A DNA stretch of 64,000 bases from the NCBI GenBank assembly GCA_947095585.1, contig OX352761.1:20599277-20663276 (forward strand), in the 5' to 3' direction. Positions 31,700 through 43,435 of this stretch are shown one piece after another (positions within the stretch are counted from its first letter, which is position 1; every line of letters starts with the position of its first letter). The DNA is from Nephrocerus scutellatus (taxonomy: Eukaryota > Arthropoda > Insecta > Diptera > Pipunculidae). A program made the position numbers and the translations under genes. Below the pieces are notes generated by a model. The model searched no databases and was not told the DNA's origin. It saw only the letters and a list, made by a program, of their open reading frames with translations.

Positions 31700-33600
31700 A
31701 CGATTCGCTATAATAAAAAAAAACCAACGAGCAATGAGTGGAACGATATTAAGTTGGAAAATAATTAACCATATAGTATATGACAGATAGCGCGGATGTA
31801 AACATGCGACATGGTAGATTCAATGATAGATTGGTGCTAGACTTGATCATTAATTTACTTTTACATTGAATATCTTTTCAGCTGCAACTTAACCTCCATT
31901 ATTTCAATTCAACAACACACACACACTGTATTATATCCATTACTGTGTCAATTCACACAATTCCAATAAGGTCCCCCTTTACAAGAAGCGAATGGCTTTT
32001 TTTCCATGTTCCATACCACTACCACCTCTGTTCAACGAGAGTCGAACAATGAACGAATAGGAAATTAATGTTTTTCCTATTTCCACTTTTCCAGTGCAGA
32101 ATTAGCTGTCAAAGCGTTCCGTTGTTTTGTTTGTGGCTCGTGCGTACGTTCGTGGCGTTTTGTCCATCGGTCGATCTTCTCAGCAGTTGTTTTATTGTTT
32201 GTCCGTGTAGTTTTATTGTTTTTCGCAAATATATAATTTCTTTGCTTGTTAATAAATAAAGAAATATAATTTTTACAAAAAGTAACGCACGCACAAAAAA
32301 TTATTGCATATTAGTTCTTTTGTTTGTTTATTTTTGCGACAACAAAAGGTCAAATTGGTGAAGCAAACGATCGTCGTCATTTTGTCTTGGAAAAGAAAAA
32401 CGGAACAATTGACCGAGTTGAAGAAAAAATCAGCTTCTGTAATTCTATCTCAAGGAAGTTAACATTTTGCGAAAGAAAATTTAAAAAAAATCAGCTGTTG
32501 TCGAAATAAATAAAATAATTTTTTTTTTGTAAAATTTCGCTCTGTTTTGTGAATTTCTCAGTGTGTGTGATTAAATAAATGAAATTTGTGTGAAAAAAGA
32601 GTCAATCGAGTAAAAAAATCAGCTACAAATAAAACGCGCTAATTTGTTAAGCACTTGTGATAAGCGCAGCACCGGCTGAAGAAGCAAAATATCATTATTC
32701 TTGCCCGCGATTGATAGTGAAAATTATTGGTCTGCAGCAAACAAGCCACCCATCATAACATAACACCGTACAGTCATCATAATAAGAGCATTTACTGCAA
32801 TCGTTTTTATGTCAAGTGTCATCGCTACGAAATTGCTTGCTGCTCGCTGACATCACGTTACACAAATAACAGCTGATTCACTCACGACTTTGCTATTTCG
32901 CGTGAATTGTGTTCCTTTTGTTTACATTTTTTACGGTCCATTGCTAAACACAGGTATATATTCTTATAACGTAAATAATCCAATCAGGATAAACCTGGAG
33001 AGTGAAATTTTCCTCCATACAAACAAGAATTTGCTTATTTGTTTATTATATCAACCGTCGTCCGTCGCCGTCGTCAAGTCTGTGCGTCTTGCATCTTCTG
33101 AAAGTTGCCTCCTCAACTTATCTTATTGTTCCGCTCGTGTGGCATCGGCAGCAGGTATTCCGCGCAAGAAGAAGCACCCTCTACCTTTCGTCTTCCAAAA
33201 CCTGTTGACGCGGGAGCCAGTAAGAAAATTTGCGGAAACTCGGCCATCGCCTTTGACTGGCTGTTAGATTAGCGCGTCGCGACCCGCGAGTGTTTGGCTT
33301 TGCATTGAGTATTGAGTCTTGTGTTGACAGAATAGAAATAGAGAAGCAGATAACATCAACAACAATAACAGAAAAAGCTAACAAACAAAAACTCCGATTA
33401 TATTATTTTTTATTCATTATCTTCCTTTTGTTGGATTACTCAAGAAATTGGTTTACTTTGTAATAGGTTCGTATTTTGTTTTTGATTATTTTATTATTAT
33501 CTTCCCTATATTTTTTTCCACTTCAAGTTGGTATAATTGACTTTTTGGCATAAACGACAACAACAACAACAACAAAAAACTGATAATTGTGAAGTACTTG
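31700..33600 (+). promoter_or_regulatory. Unique block resembling a fly promoter plus long 5' untranslated leader
   Basis: This 1.9 kb matches no other part of the window and contains no transposon motif, unlike both sides. It has CACACACAC, CAACAACAACAACAACAA and many GTG/TTTTG tracts, plus a more GC-rich stretch (33045-33300) with candidate donors such as GGCAGCAG/gtattc near 33154. The open frame at 32890-33267 has no recognisable motif. It may be an alternative first exon of the RFxV gene or of a gene to the right; this is inference. Confidence 0.3.
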
Positions 33601-34384
33601 AAATATTTTCCATTGTAGTCTTGACTCTTGAGTAGTCTTAAAAATTCGGAAGAGAACTAATTTTATAATGGTTCGTTGCACCTATATCAGTAAGCAGTAA
33701 CTGAGGCGAACTGACACGTGAACTCTTGAGCCTTGACAATAAGTCTGTACTCTTAAACCAAAATAAACATTTCTCTTAAATTACTGCTCCTAATCCTATT
33801 ATCATGCGGTAAAGCCGGCATGCTCGTACCTACCCCATTAGTTTTCTGTCTTTGTCTGTTTATTCTCTACACTTTTCAATTCAATTCTTTATTCAGACAT
33901 TTAGTTTGACGTTTCACAGTAGCCGACTAGTAACTACATATGTCAGGCTAATGCAAAGTTCTTAAGTAACTAGATATTTTCTTAAATGTTGATTACTGCT
34001 GGGTTTAGCTACCAGTGTTTGTACTTTTAATTATTATGTGTATAGTTGCTAACCCGGGTGTTAACTGGACCCCCCACCCCCACGATCACCAAGATATTAA
34101 GACCGGTTAAAAGTTAAAATAACAGACGTTTCCCGGCTGCCCATCTCCCCCTCCCAACAGACCCAATCAAATTGACTCTCACCCAAATTACGACCTCACT
34201 GATCCACACCAACTTACCCCTTCCCCACACTGGCCCACACCACTAAGTCCCCACCTCCTTTGATTGAAACTGTAGCCTCTAACCTCCGGAGTAAAAAAAA
34301 CCCTGTACAATTGTGAAAACCTGATCAAAATCGGTCCAGTAGTTTCGAAGATTACCTCCTACATACAAAGAAACTTTACCTCTT
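33601..34384. other. No recognised gene
   Basis: AT-rich with a C-rich patch (CCCCCCACCCCCACG, 34070-34085 and 34140-34260). The stretch 'aaaacctgatcaaaatcggtccagtagtttcgaag' near 34315 is of the style seen in decayed insect transposons, but no family can be named. Confidence 0.35.
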
Positions 34385-34720
34385 TAAGATAGTAAAGCAA
34401 GCTTCTCAGCTCGCCATATGGATAGTTGTTATTCAGGCTAAACACTGAATAATCTTAAAAGCCCAATAGTAAACATTGAATTCACAAAATTTGTAACATT
34501 TTTTTTCTTATTTTTTAGAAAATTTTTATTTCTTAAAAAGGTTTTTAAAAAAAAACTTTCTTTCATTTTTTTTATTTAAAAAAAAATTTCTGAAATAGCA
34601 AGCCGAGCGCTAACCAATTGTTTTAAAAGAAGTCCCATCAAAATTTGACTGGTAGAAGCCGAGATATACGACACGACAAACGTACAACCGTACAAACGTA
34701 CAAACAAACAAAATATGCCT
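34385..34720 (+). repeat. Dispersed repeat R (unclassified), copy 1
   Basis: Starts AAGATAGTAAAGCAAGCTTCTCAGCTCG, then CATATGGATAGTTGT, TAAACACTGAAT, a long A/T-homopolymer middle, and GCAAGCCGAGCGCTAACCAATTGTTTTAAA, TAGAAGCCGAGATATACGACACGACAAACGTAC. The same order is found at 57885-58580 (+) and, inverted, at 55215-55878. It has no coding capacity and is probably a non-autonomous DNA element. Confidence 0.7.
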
Positions 34721-35028
34721 TGTAGCGAGTTATCCACCCGTTGGTGACTAGTGACAGCAACGGGGTGACTAGCAACTACACTATAGTAAAGAACACTAGG
34801 GCAAAGAAAAGCTAATCTACATTCAAGGCTTTTACTTTCAACTTGGTCATCGTTTCCATGTTCATCTCCTTCCACGCTTTTACCTGGAGCGACCTCTAGT
34901 TTTTTTCTTTTGCTTAGAAGCAAGAACAGTAAGATTCAAGCAAACTTAGAACAGAATCGTTGACGATATTCGAGTCCCCGACATCATGTTCTTGTGGTTT
35001 CATTGGTAGTCGGTTTAACACTTCCTGC

Positions 35029-35520
35029 TTATTTAAGCGAAATATACCCTGAATCCGATATTAAATTTTGCTGTGCGCTTTGTTGAATTTTATAGTAAAG
35101 TTTACTCAGTAGTTGGGGACAAACTGACTTTGGTAAAGAACTCTCCTTACACTCCTCTTTGTTCTTCCCCGTCGATAGTATGTCACGCCCACCGATTTTT
35201 AGAGAACGAAAGAAAGCAACATCCAGAGTTTGGGTCAGATGGGTTGAATTAGCCGGAAAAAACACCAAAAAATACCATCAAGCGAAAGGTGGCAACTGAA
35301 ATTATCAACAATTACAAATAATTTTCTAGGAGTCCGTTTTGCATAACGAATCATAATGGTGGAGATCCAGTCTTCAAAAGTGATGATGTCCATCCAGCCC
35401 GATGTAGTTCTATTGCACCTTGATCCCTTTGGTCCGCCGTTCATCCATAGGCCATATAAATGCTGTTGTCTATAAATAGTAAAGGGTGGGCAATCTACTG
35501 GTTTGTTTTTAGATCATAGG
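35029..35520 (-). pseudogene. Tigger/pogo-like (DDE_1) transposase fragment
   Basis: On the - strand: VYKPVD-like start, HLYGLWMNGGPKGSRCNRTTSGWMD, FEDWISTIMIRYAKRTPRKLFVIVDNFSCHLS (catalytic Asp in VDN.S.H), then FFPANSTHLTQTLDVAFFRSLK. These are the diagnostic GGP.G.R...SGW, DN..SH and P.N.TH..Q.LDV motifs of pogo/Tigger-type transposases. A frameshift separates the two halves at about 35265, and both the DNA-binding N-terminus and the C-terminus are missing. Confidence 0.78.
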
Positions 35521-35598
35521 CTATGGTAACTTTTTTTAGACGATTTGCTTGAAATTTCGACAGCTCGTCAGTCTGATATTCCGCGGCACGAAACAATC

Positions 35599-36300
35599 AT
35601 GTTTTCGCTTGAGGAGCGTTTCGAAATATTGAAAACTTATTTACAAAGTCAGCCGAAACCGTGCGAATTTTGAAAAGAAATATGGGTCGTGAAAGAGCGC
35701 CAAGCGAAACCGCTATGGTGAAATTGGTGAAGAAAGTTCGAGAGAAAGGATTGCTATTGGATAACAGACAGTGGTCCTTAAGCTCAGAAAGTTCGCACGC
35801 CAGAAAAAATCGCGGCTGTATCCCATAATATGGGACAGAATCCAAAGTCCTCAACTCGACGCCAATTGCAGCAACTGGCCTCGGAAACCTCGGATTATTC
35901 GCTTTAAAGGTCCAGATGATTCAGGAGTTGAAAGCAAATGACAATCCGCTTCGATATCATTTCTCTGCGTGGACCATAAACCAGCTTGATAATTATCTCA
36001 CAACACGATGTTAATTTTGGTCGAAAAATCATATTTTCAGACGAAGTGCATTTCCATCTCGTGGGCTATGTAAACAAGCAGAAGCTGCTAGATTTGGGGA
36101 TCGCAACAGCCACACGTAATCATAGAGAAGTCAATTTCAATACCTTAAGTCTTGCACAGTTCCATGGCAGAATGTCAAACCGATCAACCTGGCAGATATG
36201 ATGGCACTCATAAAGGAACTCAGCCACCATATAGTGTGGTAAATATCTGGGATGCAAAATAGATCTCATGGTCGCAGTACACAGTGCTTCTTAGCCCACC
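35599..36300 (+). pseudogene. Mariner-superfamily transposase relic
   Basis: Starts MFSLEERFEILKTYLQSQPKP. Further family blocks are VRTPEKIAAVSHNMGQNPKSSTRRQLQQLA (helix-turn-helix region) and KIIFSDEVHFHLVGYVNKQ (first catalytic Asp, SDE.HF), then WGSQQPHVI. At least six stops and frameshifts interrupt it. Length to the end of the recognisable match is about 230 codons, short of the usual ~345, so the second half of the catalytic core is lost. Confidence 0.78.
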
Positions 36301-36394
36301 GACAATAATAATCGCCTAATAACATAATTACCTTTGTCTGTTTGTCTGTATGGATATAACGCTTTTATGTCGCCTCATCCTTGAACGTATCGAA

Positions 36395-36670
36395 GCCATA
36401 TTCACACAATATGTTATTCATTTGGTTATTCCATAAGTTTAGGTTTTTTTTTCGACCCGTTAGGTGGCGAGATATTTACGAAAATTTGTGTTTATATTTG
36501 GATTTGGTTCATATTAACACCATATGTTCGTTTGGTGCTCCGATAAGTTTTAGTTTTTTTTCGACCCGTTAGGTGGCGGTGGAGTCGAGATATTTACGAA
36601 AACTTGTGTTTATGGTTGGATTTGGTTCATATTCACACCATATGTTCGTTTGGTGCTCCGATGAAAAATT
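36395..36670 (+). repeat. ~130 bp unit in two tandem copies
   Basis: TTTCGACCCGTTAGGTGGC...GATATTTACGAAAA.TTGTGTTTAT..TTGGATTTGGTTCATATT.ACACCATATGTTCGTTTGGTGCTCCGAT occurs near 36450 and 36560. An inverted relative lies at 58740-58930 (CGTGAATATCTCGACC, CACCTACCGGTT, ACCAAACGAACACATGG). Confidence 0.7.
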
Positions 36671-36972
36671 GTAAAATGGTTAGGTGGTAGAAAAAAGATT
36701 CCGTCATTTTTGACTGGTTCTCAACTAGCCATACTTAAGATTGATTTTCCTGTTTAATTTTTGCACGCACAATGTCCCTCGGGAATGCCGCCACATACAT
36801 ATACTGAAATTGAAAGTTGGTGCATTTATCATGCTTCTTCAAAATCTTAACCCAAAAAAAGGTTTGTTGAATGGAACTCAATTAATAGTCAACTGTAAAG
36901 TTGTATAAAAACAGAAATTATCCCATGGAGTAATAAGGGGAAAGAAATTTGCATTCCTAGAATTGATTTGGA

Positions 36973-38166
36973 GGTTAGGTTAGGTTAGGTTGAAGTGGCC
37001 GTCAGTCAAAACCGACGCACTTAGTCCAAAAGGTCCGTTGTGATACCACAAGGATCTAGAAAATCCCACGCCTACTCGTTGAACCACTTGGAGCTTCGTA
37101 TAAAGCGCAATAGACTATTAATGTCAAATTGGGTTAGATCGTTGAGATCGTTGAAAAAGAACGCTCCCAGATGGAGCTTGCGCTTATTCGAGAGGACTGG
37201 GCACGTACAAAGTAGATGGAGAGTGGTTTCCTCCTCTTCCTCATCCATGCAGCTTCTGCAAAAATCGTTGGAAATTACTCCAAGTCTTTCTGCATGCTTG
37301 CCTATGAGACAGTGTCCAGTTATGACACCTATAATGGCACTAATGTGCAGTCGGCACCCAGCACAGGTGAATGTTGAAATGCTCCGCCATCTCCTCAAGA
37401 GACGATCGGCAATTCTGGGCCAGAATGGAATTTGTGGAGACTGATTCCATGGACTTTAGCGCAGCCTGGCTATCCGAGAAAATGTGGATATCCTTAACAG
37501 ATATGACATTACTCTTCAGCCAAGACAAGGCTTCCGCCATAGCCATGATTTCCGCTTGGAAAACACTACAGTGATCAGGAAGACGGAAAGAGAGACTTAG
37601 ATTTAGTTTTTTTTGAAAAGACACCTCCGCCAACTCCTTTATCAGTTTTCGACCCGTCTGTGTAGAAGTGAATTCCTTCATTTTCCAAGTAGATACCATC
37701 CTCCCAAGAAGACCTGGAGGGGATGGTAACCTGGAAGTTTTTGTTGAAGTGTAGCTGCGGAATGGTATAGTCTAAGTTGACAAGTGGAGTCCTGACTGAA
37801 TTCAGGATAGAAGAGTGGCCGAAATCATTCACGGTCCACTTAGAGATTGCTCTGAAGCGAGTAGCCGCGCTTGCAGCCAGTTGTCTGCCGAAGATGTCGA
37901 GTGAAGCAAGGTTGAGCAGAATGTTCAGTGCAGCAGAGGGAGTTGTACGAAGCGCTCCGCTCACACAAAGACAAGCTGATCTTTGGACTCTGCTTAGTTT
38001 GTCGCGATTGATCGCTTTATCTAATGTAGTTCACCAAATAGCCACACCGTATAGCAGAATAGGTCTGACTATTGATGTGTACAGCCAATGAGTGATATGC
38101 GGTTGAAGACCCCATTTACTTCCTATACCTTTTTTGCTTGAGAAGAGTGCCACTGTGGATTTACGG
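36973..38166 (-). mobile_element. LINE family D copy 1, RT end + RNase H + C-terminus, TAACC tail
   Basis: On the - strand: LLYGVAIW, LRTTPSAALNILLNLASLDIFGRQLAASAATRFR, then an RNase H domain with HFYTDGSKTDKGVGGGVF (first Asp), SVFQAEIMAMAEAL (Glu), IHIFSDSQAALKSM (second Asp). The C-terminal ITGHCLIGKHAERLGVISNDFCRSCMDEEEEETTLHLLCTCP (zinc-finger-like C..C...H....C) and SSKWFNE then follow. RNase H and this tail place it in the I/LOA/R1-like LINE groups. The 3' end is CAACC(TAACC)3 at 36973-36991. Frameshifts occur near 37340 and 37600. Confidence 0.85.
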
Positions 38167-38478
38167 TTTAATTTGGAGGCAAGCGAAAGTAATTTGCCAT
38201 TCAAAGAATGAAGCGTCGCCAATTTCCATTGATGTTACTTTTTGCAATGACGATCAACAAGAATCAAGGCCAGTCTTTTGATCATGTCAGTGTATATCTT
38301 CCTGAGCCATTTTTCGCTCATGGGCAGTTATATATCGCTTTAACTCGCGGAAGATATCATAAAAATTTAGGAGTCTTAATAAAAAATAAAGATTGTCAAG
38401 GATATTTACTTAAGAACTCGAGTATGTTTTACAAAAAACAGTGTAAATTAAGAAATTCTGAACTAAATAAATAAATAT
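38167..38478 (+). pseudogene. Helitron helicase C-terminal fragment (Pif1-like)
   Basis: Reads KRRQFPLMLLFAMTINKNQGQSFDHVSVYLPEPFFAHGQLYIALTRG in outline, the motif V/VI end of Helitron Rep-helicases (FAMTINK.QGQ...V..YL..PVF.HGQLY.A.SR), then a lysine-rich tail to a stop at 38470. It begins exactly where LINE family D loses similarity (after TTTACGG at 38165). It is intact in frame for about 100 codons, suggesting fairly recent arrival. The Rep domain is absent. Confidence 0.8.
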
Positions 38479-39484
38479 ACTACCTCAAGACCCCACCAGA
38501 GCCTCCTCAAGACCATCTAAATGCCACGTAGCCTATTTTTTAACTTAATTTTATCCAAAACAAAAACTTACTTTACTTTATATTTTTTAGAGTAATAATT
38601 ATATATTGAGACTCAAGTAAAAAAAGTGAACTCACGCCTCAGGATAAGGGTAAAACTCTACGTATTTAATTTGGATTGACCATCAGGAGGCTATACTATA
38701 AATCAACAAGCAAATTATTAGAATATGATTGTAATTTCTGTAACATAAAACGATAAATTTACATGCTCTTGTACGTAATACCGCATCATAAAATCCCGCA
38801 TATCAAAATCCCGCATCCCGCATTAATAGTTTTCGAGAAACGCTTTTTAAAAGGAAAAACTATAATATCACATTGTTGCGTGTTTATGGGATTTTGTATT
38901 TGCGTGATTTAATACTAACTTACATTTACGGGATTTTGGTATGCGGGATATTAAGCCACTCCCCTCTTGTAAAACAAGTGGAAAATTTGCTAATTCCTTT
39001 ATTCCGTACCAGACAGGAGCAATTTTTATAAAATACTCGTACTTGCTAAATTGTTATTGAAAATGAACGTCCAAGTTTTAACTTTTTAGATATCTGACAA
39101 CAAGTCGGATTTTGTGATGGTTAATAAATAACAAATAATAAATTTTTATGGTAATAAAGTTATTATTCTACTGTTATAAAGGAATTAAAATTCAAACATT
39201 CATTTAAAGTGTGAACTTTGATATTAGACTTTGTCTTATGTATTGTTTAATTGTGTTTGTTTTTTAAATAATTTGCAGTGAGAAGAGACAAGCGATATTT
39301 ATTTAGTGTCCATTTAATTTAATTTCAATTTGATTTTACAAACACAGTTTCTTTAAAAGCGGCTCATTTTTATCTTTGCTTTAGATAGCTGCGACGAAAT
39401 CACTTATTAAAGTGACTTAACAAGTTATGGGAAATTTATGTTTATAACAAATGTACCGGATATCAATTATAGTTCAAAAAATAA
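38479..39484. other. No recognised gene; short inverted GGTCTTGAG remnant
   Basis: CTCAAGACC units at 38486-38520 are inverted members of the arrays at 30.4 and 59.5 kb. The rest is AT-rich with CGGGATTTTG/CCCGCAT-type repeats near 38785-38945 (ATCCCGCATATCAAAATCCCGCATCCCGCAT; GCGGGATATTAAG), suggesting a small inverted-repeat element. Confidence 0.4.
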
Positions 39485-39582
<98 letters not shown>

Positions 39583-39593
39583 CTATCATCATT

Positions 39594-39625
<32 letters not shown>
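39485..39625 (+). repeat. (CAT)47 microsatellite forming the tail of LINE family B
   Basis: 141 bp of CAT repeats with three point interruptions (CACTATCATCATTATCAT near 39581-39598). In the LINE's sense (- strand) it is (ATG)n following the 3' end AGCTCCAAAT, so it is an expanded LINE tail. Frames coding polySer or polyAsp here are artefacts. Confidence 0.9.
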
Positions 39626-41850
39626 ATTTGGAGCTAAAAACGGTGTCCAGTCCGGCCTCCCACAAAAAATCTCTCCACCGTTCCCGATTTCGAGCCGATA
39701 TCATCCAGTTTGGCATCCCTAAACTCTGGGCGTCCTGGTCTCGCTGTTGTGTTCGATAAATCCTAATGCAAAGCACTTTCCGAGCAGGATCCTCTTCGCT
39801 CATGCGAGCTAGGTGTACTGCCCACCGGAGCCTACCGAGCTTAATTTTCTTCACGATGTCGACATAGCGGTAACGCTCGTAGATATCATCATTATAGAGT
39901 CTCCGGAATTCTCCAGAATGCTTTGAGCTAAGAACCCAAGTCTCGGATCTTCCTGTACAGCTCAGGTTTCTACCAACGATGTCAATATCGTCTGCATAAG
40001 CCAGTATCTGAATGGACTTATAGAGGATTGTTCCTTTCGCCGTTACGTCAGAGTCTCGGATCACTTTCTCCAACGCCAGGTTGAAGAGGACGCAGGCCAG
40101 TCCATCCCCTTGTCGGAGCCCGTTATAGATGTTGAATGGGCTTGATAGTGATCCGGATATTTTTACTTGGCTTATAAGATTGGTCATGGTCAACCTACAT
40201 AGTCGTGTCAGTTTATTTGGGATGCCGAGTTCTCTCATGGCTTTATAAAGTTCTACTCTGGCTATGCTATCATAGGCGGCTTTAAGTCTAAAAAAAGATG
40301 GTGTAGTGAGTTTTGAAACTCTTGATATTTTTCCATCACCTGCCTAAGGGTGTAAATCTGATCAGTTGTTGATTTGCTGGGATGAAGACACACTGGTATG
40401 GGCCAATGATGACTTTAGCGTATAGGCTATCCTGTCTTGAAGGATAGAGGAGAAAATCTTATACGCGGTACTCAACAACGTTATACCACGATAATTGCTG
40501 CAGGTTGTGATATCTCCTTTCCTGTATGGGGCACAGGATGCCTCTTCGCCAGTCTTCTGGCATCGCTACTTCCTCCCATACTTGCACTATTAGTTCACGA
40601 ATTGCTTGATGTAATGTGGGGCCTCCTATTTTTATCAGTTCCGCTGGGATCCCATCCGATCCCGGGGCCTTATTATTTTTGAGCCGATTTATCGCTCTGC
40701 TAGTTTCTATGCTTGGAGGCGGCAGCATAGTGTGGTCTTCGGTCATTGGTGGAACCTCCAATTTCTCAGTTAGCTGCCAATTTAGCAACTCATGCGGTCC
40801 TTGCTCTCTATACTGTTCTAGTTCACGGACGAGATTCTTCTCCCAGGCTGCTTTCTTTCGCCGGTGAACTGTTTTTTCATATCTTCTGAGCTCTTTACAT
40901 TCATCTTCTATGAGATTGTTGCATTGTTCAGTCGCTAGCTTGCATTTGTCATCGAACCAGTCGTTCCGATCTCTACGACTACTGATAAGATGGAGTCAGC
41001 AGTACTAATGACGGTATTTTTAAGGCGTGTCCATTTCTGTTCTACGCCCGACATCTCAACCCAAGGACATACTCTCCCTGGATTTAGGGCGATTGCTATC
41101 GCTTGACCGTAATTGTTTATGGTCTCTTCGAAGGACATCCGTGTTGACTCGAATCTGATTCGCGGATGCTGTCTTTCTTGATAATGCAATCCGCGCTCGG
41201 TGCACCACACCAACAAGATAGTGGTCCGAGTCGACGTTGGCATCTCGGTACGTTGGTACCGTCATCAGGTTCAAGTTGTTGAGGCCGTCTATCAACACGT
41301 GGTCTCTCTGGTTGCGAGTGGCTCCATCAGGAGATACCCAGGTGGCTTTGTGGATATTTTTACGCGCAAACCTTGTACTCGCAACGACCAAATTATTGCT
41401 TGCTGCCCATCTCTATGACTCGTTGTCCATTGTCATTAGTGTTCTCGTGTAAGCTATGGGTGCCAATGTACTGTCTGAATGCTGGATCCCTACCTATTTT
41501 GGCATTCATATCCCCCAGAATGATTCTTACGTCATACTGAGGACAACAATGGAGTTCCCGTTCGACTGATTCAAAGAATTCTTCTTTTTCATCATCTGGG
41601 GAACAATCTGTAGGTGCGTGAACGTTTATAAGGCTCATGTTTTAAAATCTGGCATAGCCGTTCATTTACTGCTTTAAAGCCGATAACGCTGGGTTTCATT
41701 TTTTTGCTGACTAGAAACCCCACCCCGAGCACATGATGTCTTGCTTGAAAGCTGTAATATATGTCATTTTGATTTTTGTAAGACACCATTCCGCGCCCAC
41801 CACATCTCCTGAATTGCTGTTATGTCAGCCTTATATTCTGACAGGGCTAC
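39626..41850 (-). mobile_element. LINE family B copy with endonuclease; RT internally deleted
   Basis: On the - strand the APE-type endonuclease is present: MSLINVHAPTDCSPDD, RIILGDMNAKIGRD, IHKATWVSPDG, DVLIDG-like, and VDSDHYLVGVVHRARI with the catalytic SDH. Linker and RT pieces follow (PSIETSRAINRLKNNKAPGSDGIPAELIKIGG, EDWRRGILCPI, FNIYNGLRQGDGLACVLFNLALEKVI, ILAYADDIDIVGRN). A direct jump then leads to SETWVLSSKHSGEFRRLYNDDIYERY and WRDFLWEAGLDTVF at the C-terminus. Several deletions and shifts are present. It is the most complete endonuclease of the family here. Confidence 0.87.
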
Positions 41851-43250
41851 TGCCACAAAAAATAACACTAGTTGTTAAATCCACAACATTGTTGTTAACA
41901 ATGCCTATTTTTATATTAAATTTTTCCTTTGTGGTATTGGCTCCAGTTGGCTATCGTTACCACTTCCACGATATTAAAAAGGAAATACAGTTCCTTACCC
42001 GCCATCATAGTAGGTAAGTTGCTGTTATGATATGTGGTGCAATTTCTAATTATGGTGCGATTAATTTATTTATTTAAAATTCTAAAACCACTGGAATCTC
42101 TTACAAATCCTGTTGGAGTCAGCATTTCCGATGATTTAGGAATTATTTGGACACATTGCTTGAGTTTTTAAGAGCACATCCATGGCTCTGTTCATACTGT
42201 TTGGGGCGAATGAACGCCAGATCATATTTTTGCACCGTGTTAGAAGCTTAAACATTTTTCAGCGTTTTGTCGACAGTGAATATGTGGTCGACGAGTAACA
42301 ACGAGTAAAAACATTGTACTGGGGTATGTAAACACATCGCAGGTGCAAGAGCCTTCTTATTCGTACCCTGCACACATGTCTATCTTAAAGTAAAAAAATA
42401 CAATATTATCAGAACTTGCTCTGAGTTTTTGCATTGCCCTTTAATGGTTTCTGGAAATCAGCAAATCTGTTTGACCTTTCGGCTATCTGTTGCATGCATC
42501 ACACAGCATCAACTTGTTGAATTTTTAAGGAGGGCATGCAGAAAAAACTCAACAACAACAAACCTAGACAGATCATATGCAAAACATATTGCAACACACA
42601 GACAAAAAGTATCGCATTCATCTATGATGTTGTTTAGTCTTTGAAATTCGATTGTTGTTGCGCGGAAACATTGCAGCTCATGCATTGGAATTGTATAGTG
42701 GCAGAGAAAAGCCCCAAGCTGTTATTTGGCTGAACGAGTACGAGTACAAAATAGAATCTATCTGCCGCTTTGCAGTAGACATACCACATTCGAGGAGAGA
42801 GTCCAGCGAAATGATAATTTTCAACCTGAAGCGCTTTTGGTTCGTTTTTAATTTTTTTTTGTTCACTTGAGTACTTAGAGAGAATGTTATCGAAGATTGC
42901 ATTTGCTACAGTAAAGTCCTAAAGCAATAAATGATTTTGTTTTTGAGTTTCAAATAAGTGGAGTCTATAAATTGTATGTGGTTGGTTGTGGGAGAATTAT
43001 GCTATAGAAATAAAATAAATAATTCGTTTTGCAATCGTATAATCGTCATCATAATATTGTTTTATAAGATAAGAATGTTTGGTCTTTTAAAAGGTAACTA
43101 ACCAGTCCTGGTCATCTATTATAGAAAAAATAAAGTATTGTTAGATTTAATAAAAAAAAAGAAATATAAAGTAGTGAAAACCAACGTAGGTTAATAAACG
43201 TTTAAGCTAATATAGACGAAAGTTATTTATTTATTATTAACAATCAACAA
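41851..43250. other. 1.4 kb with no recognised gene between two LINE clusters
   Basis: AT-rich, low copy. The frame at 42652-42870 has no motif. It may be the pre-insertion host sequence. Confidence 0.4.
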
Positions 43251-43432
43251 CACGTATGTGGAATGCTCTGCCACGCTCTGTCTTTCCACATCACTATGAT
43301 CCACAGGCATTCAAGACACAAGCTCATAGACATCTCCTCTCTTTTTCTCCTTTTCCTTAACACCCACGCTGTGTCAAGCATATAGCCGAACATAAGGGTG
43401 CGAACCCCTTTTTGCGTGCGCAATTTAAAAAA
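43251..43432 (+). mobile_element. LINE family F, 3' terminal fragment with poly-A
   Basis: Encodes WNALPRSVFPHHYDPQAFKTQAHRHL in outline and ends 'gcgcaatttaaaaaaaaaa'. It is nearly identical to 18990-19165. It abuts, tail to tail, the (CAT)n tail of the - strand family B copy. Confidence 0.85.
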
Positions 43433-43435
43433 AAA

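Noticed and set aside
37040..37444. 134-codon + strand frame
   Set aside because: Antisense to the RNase H and C-terminal region of LINE family D.
39438..39759. Frames coding polyserine, polyisoleucine and polyaspartate
   Set aside because: They are translations of the (CAT)n microsatellite at a LINE tail, not proteins.
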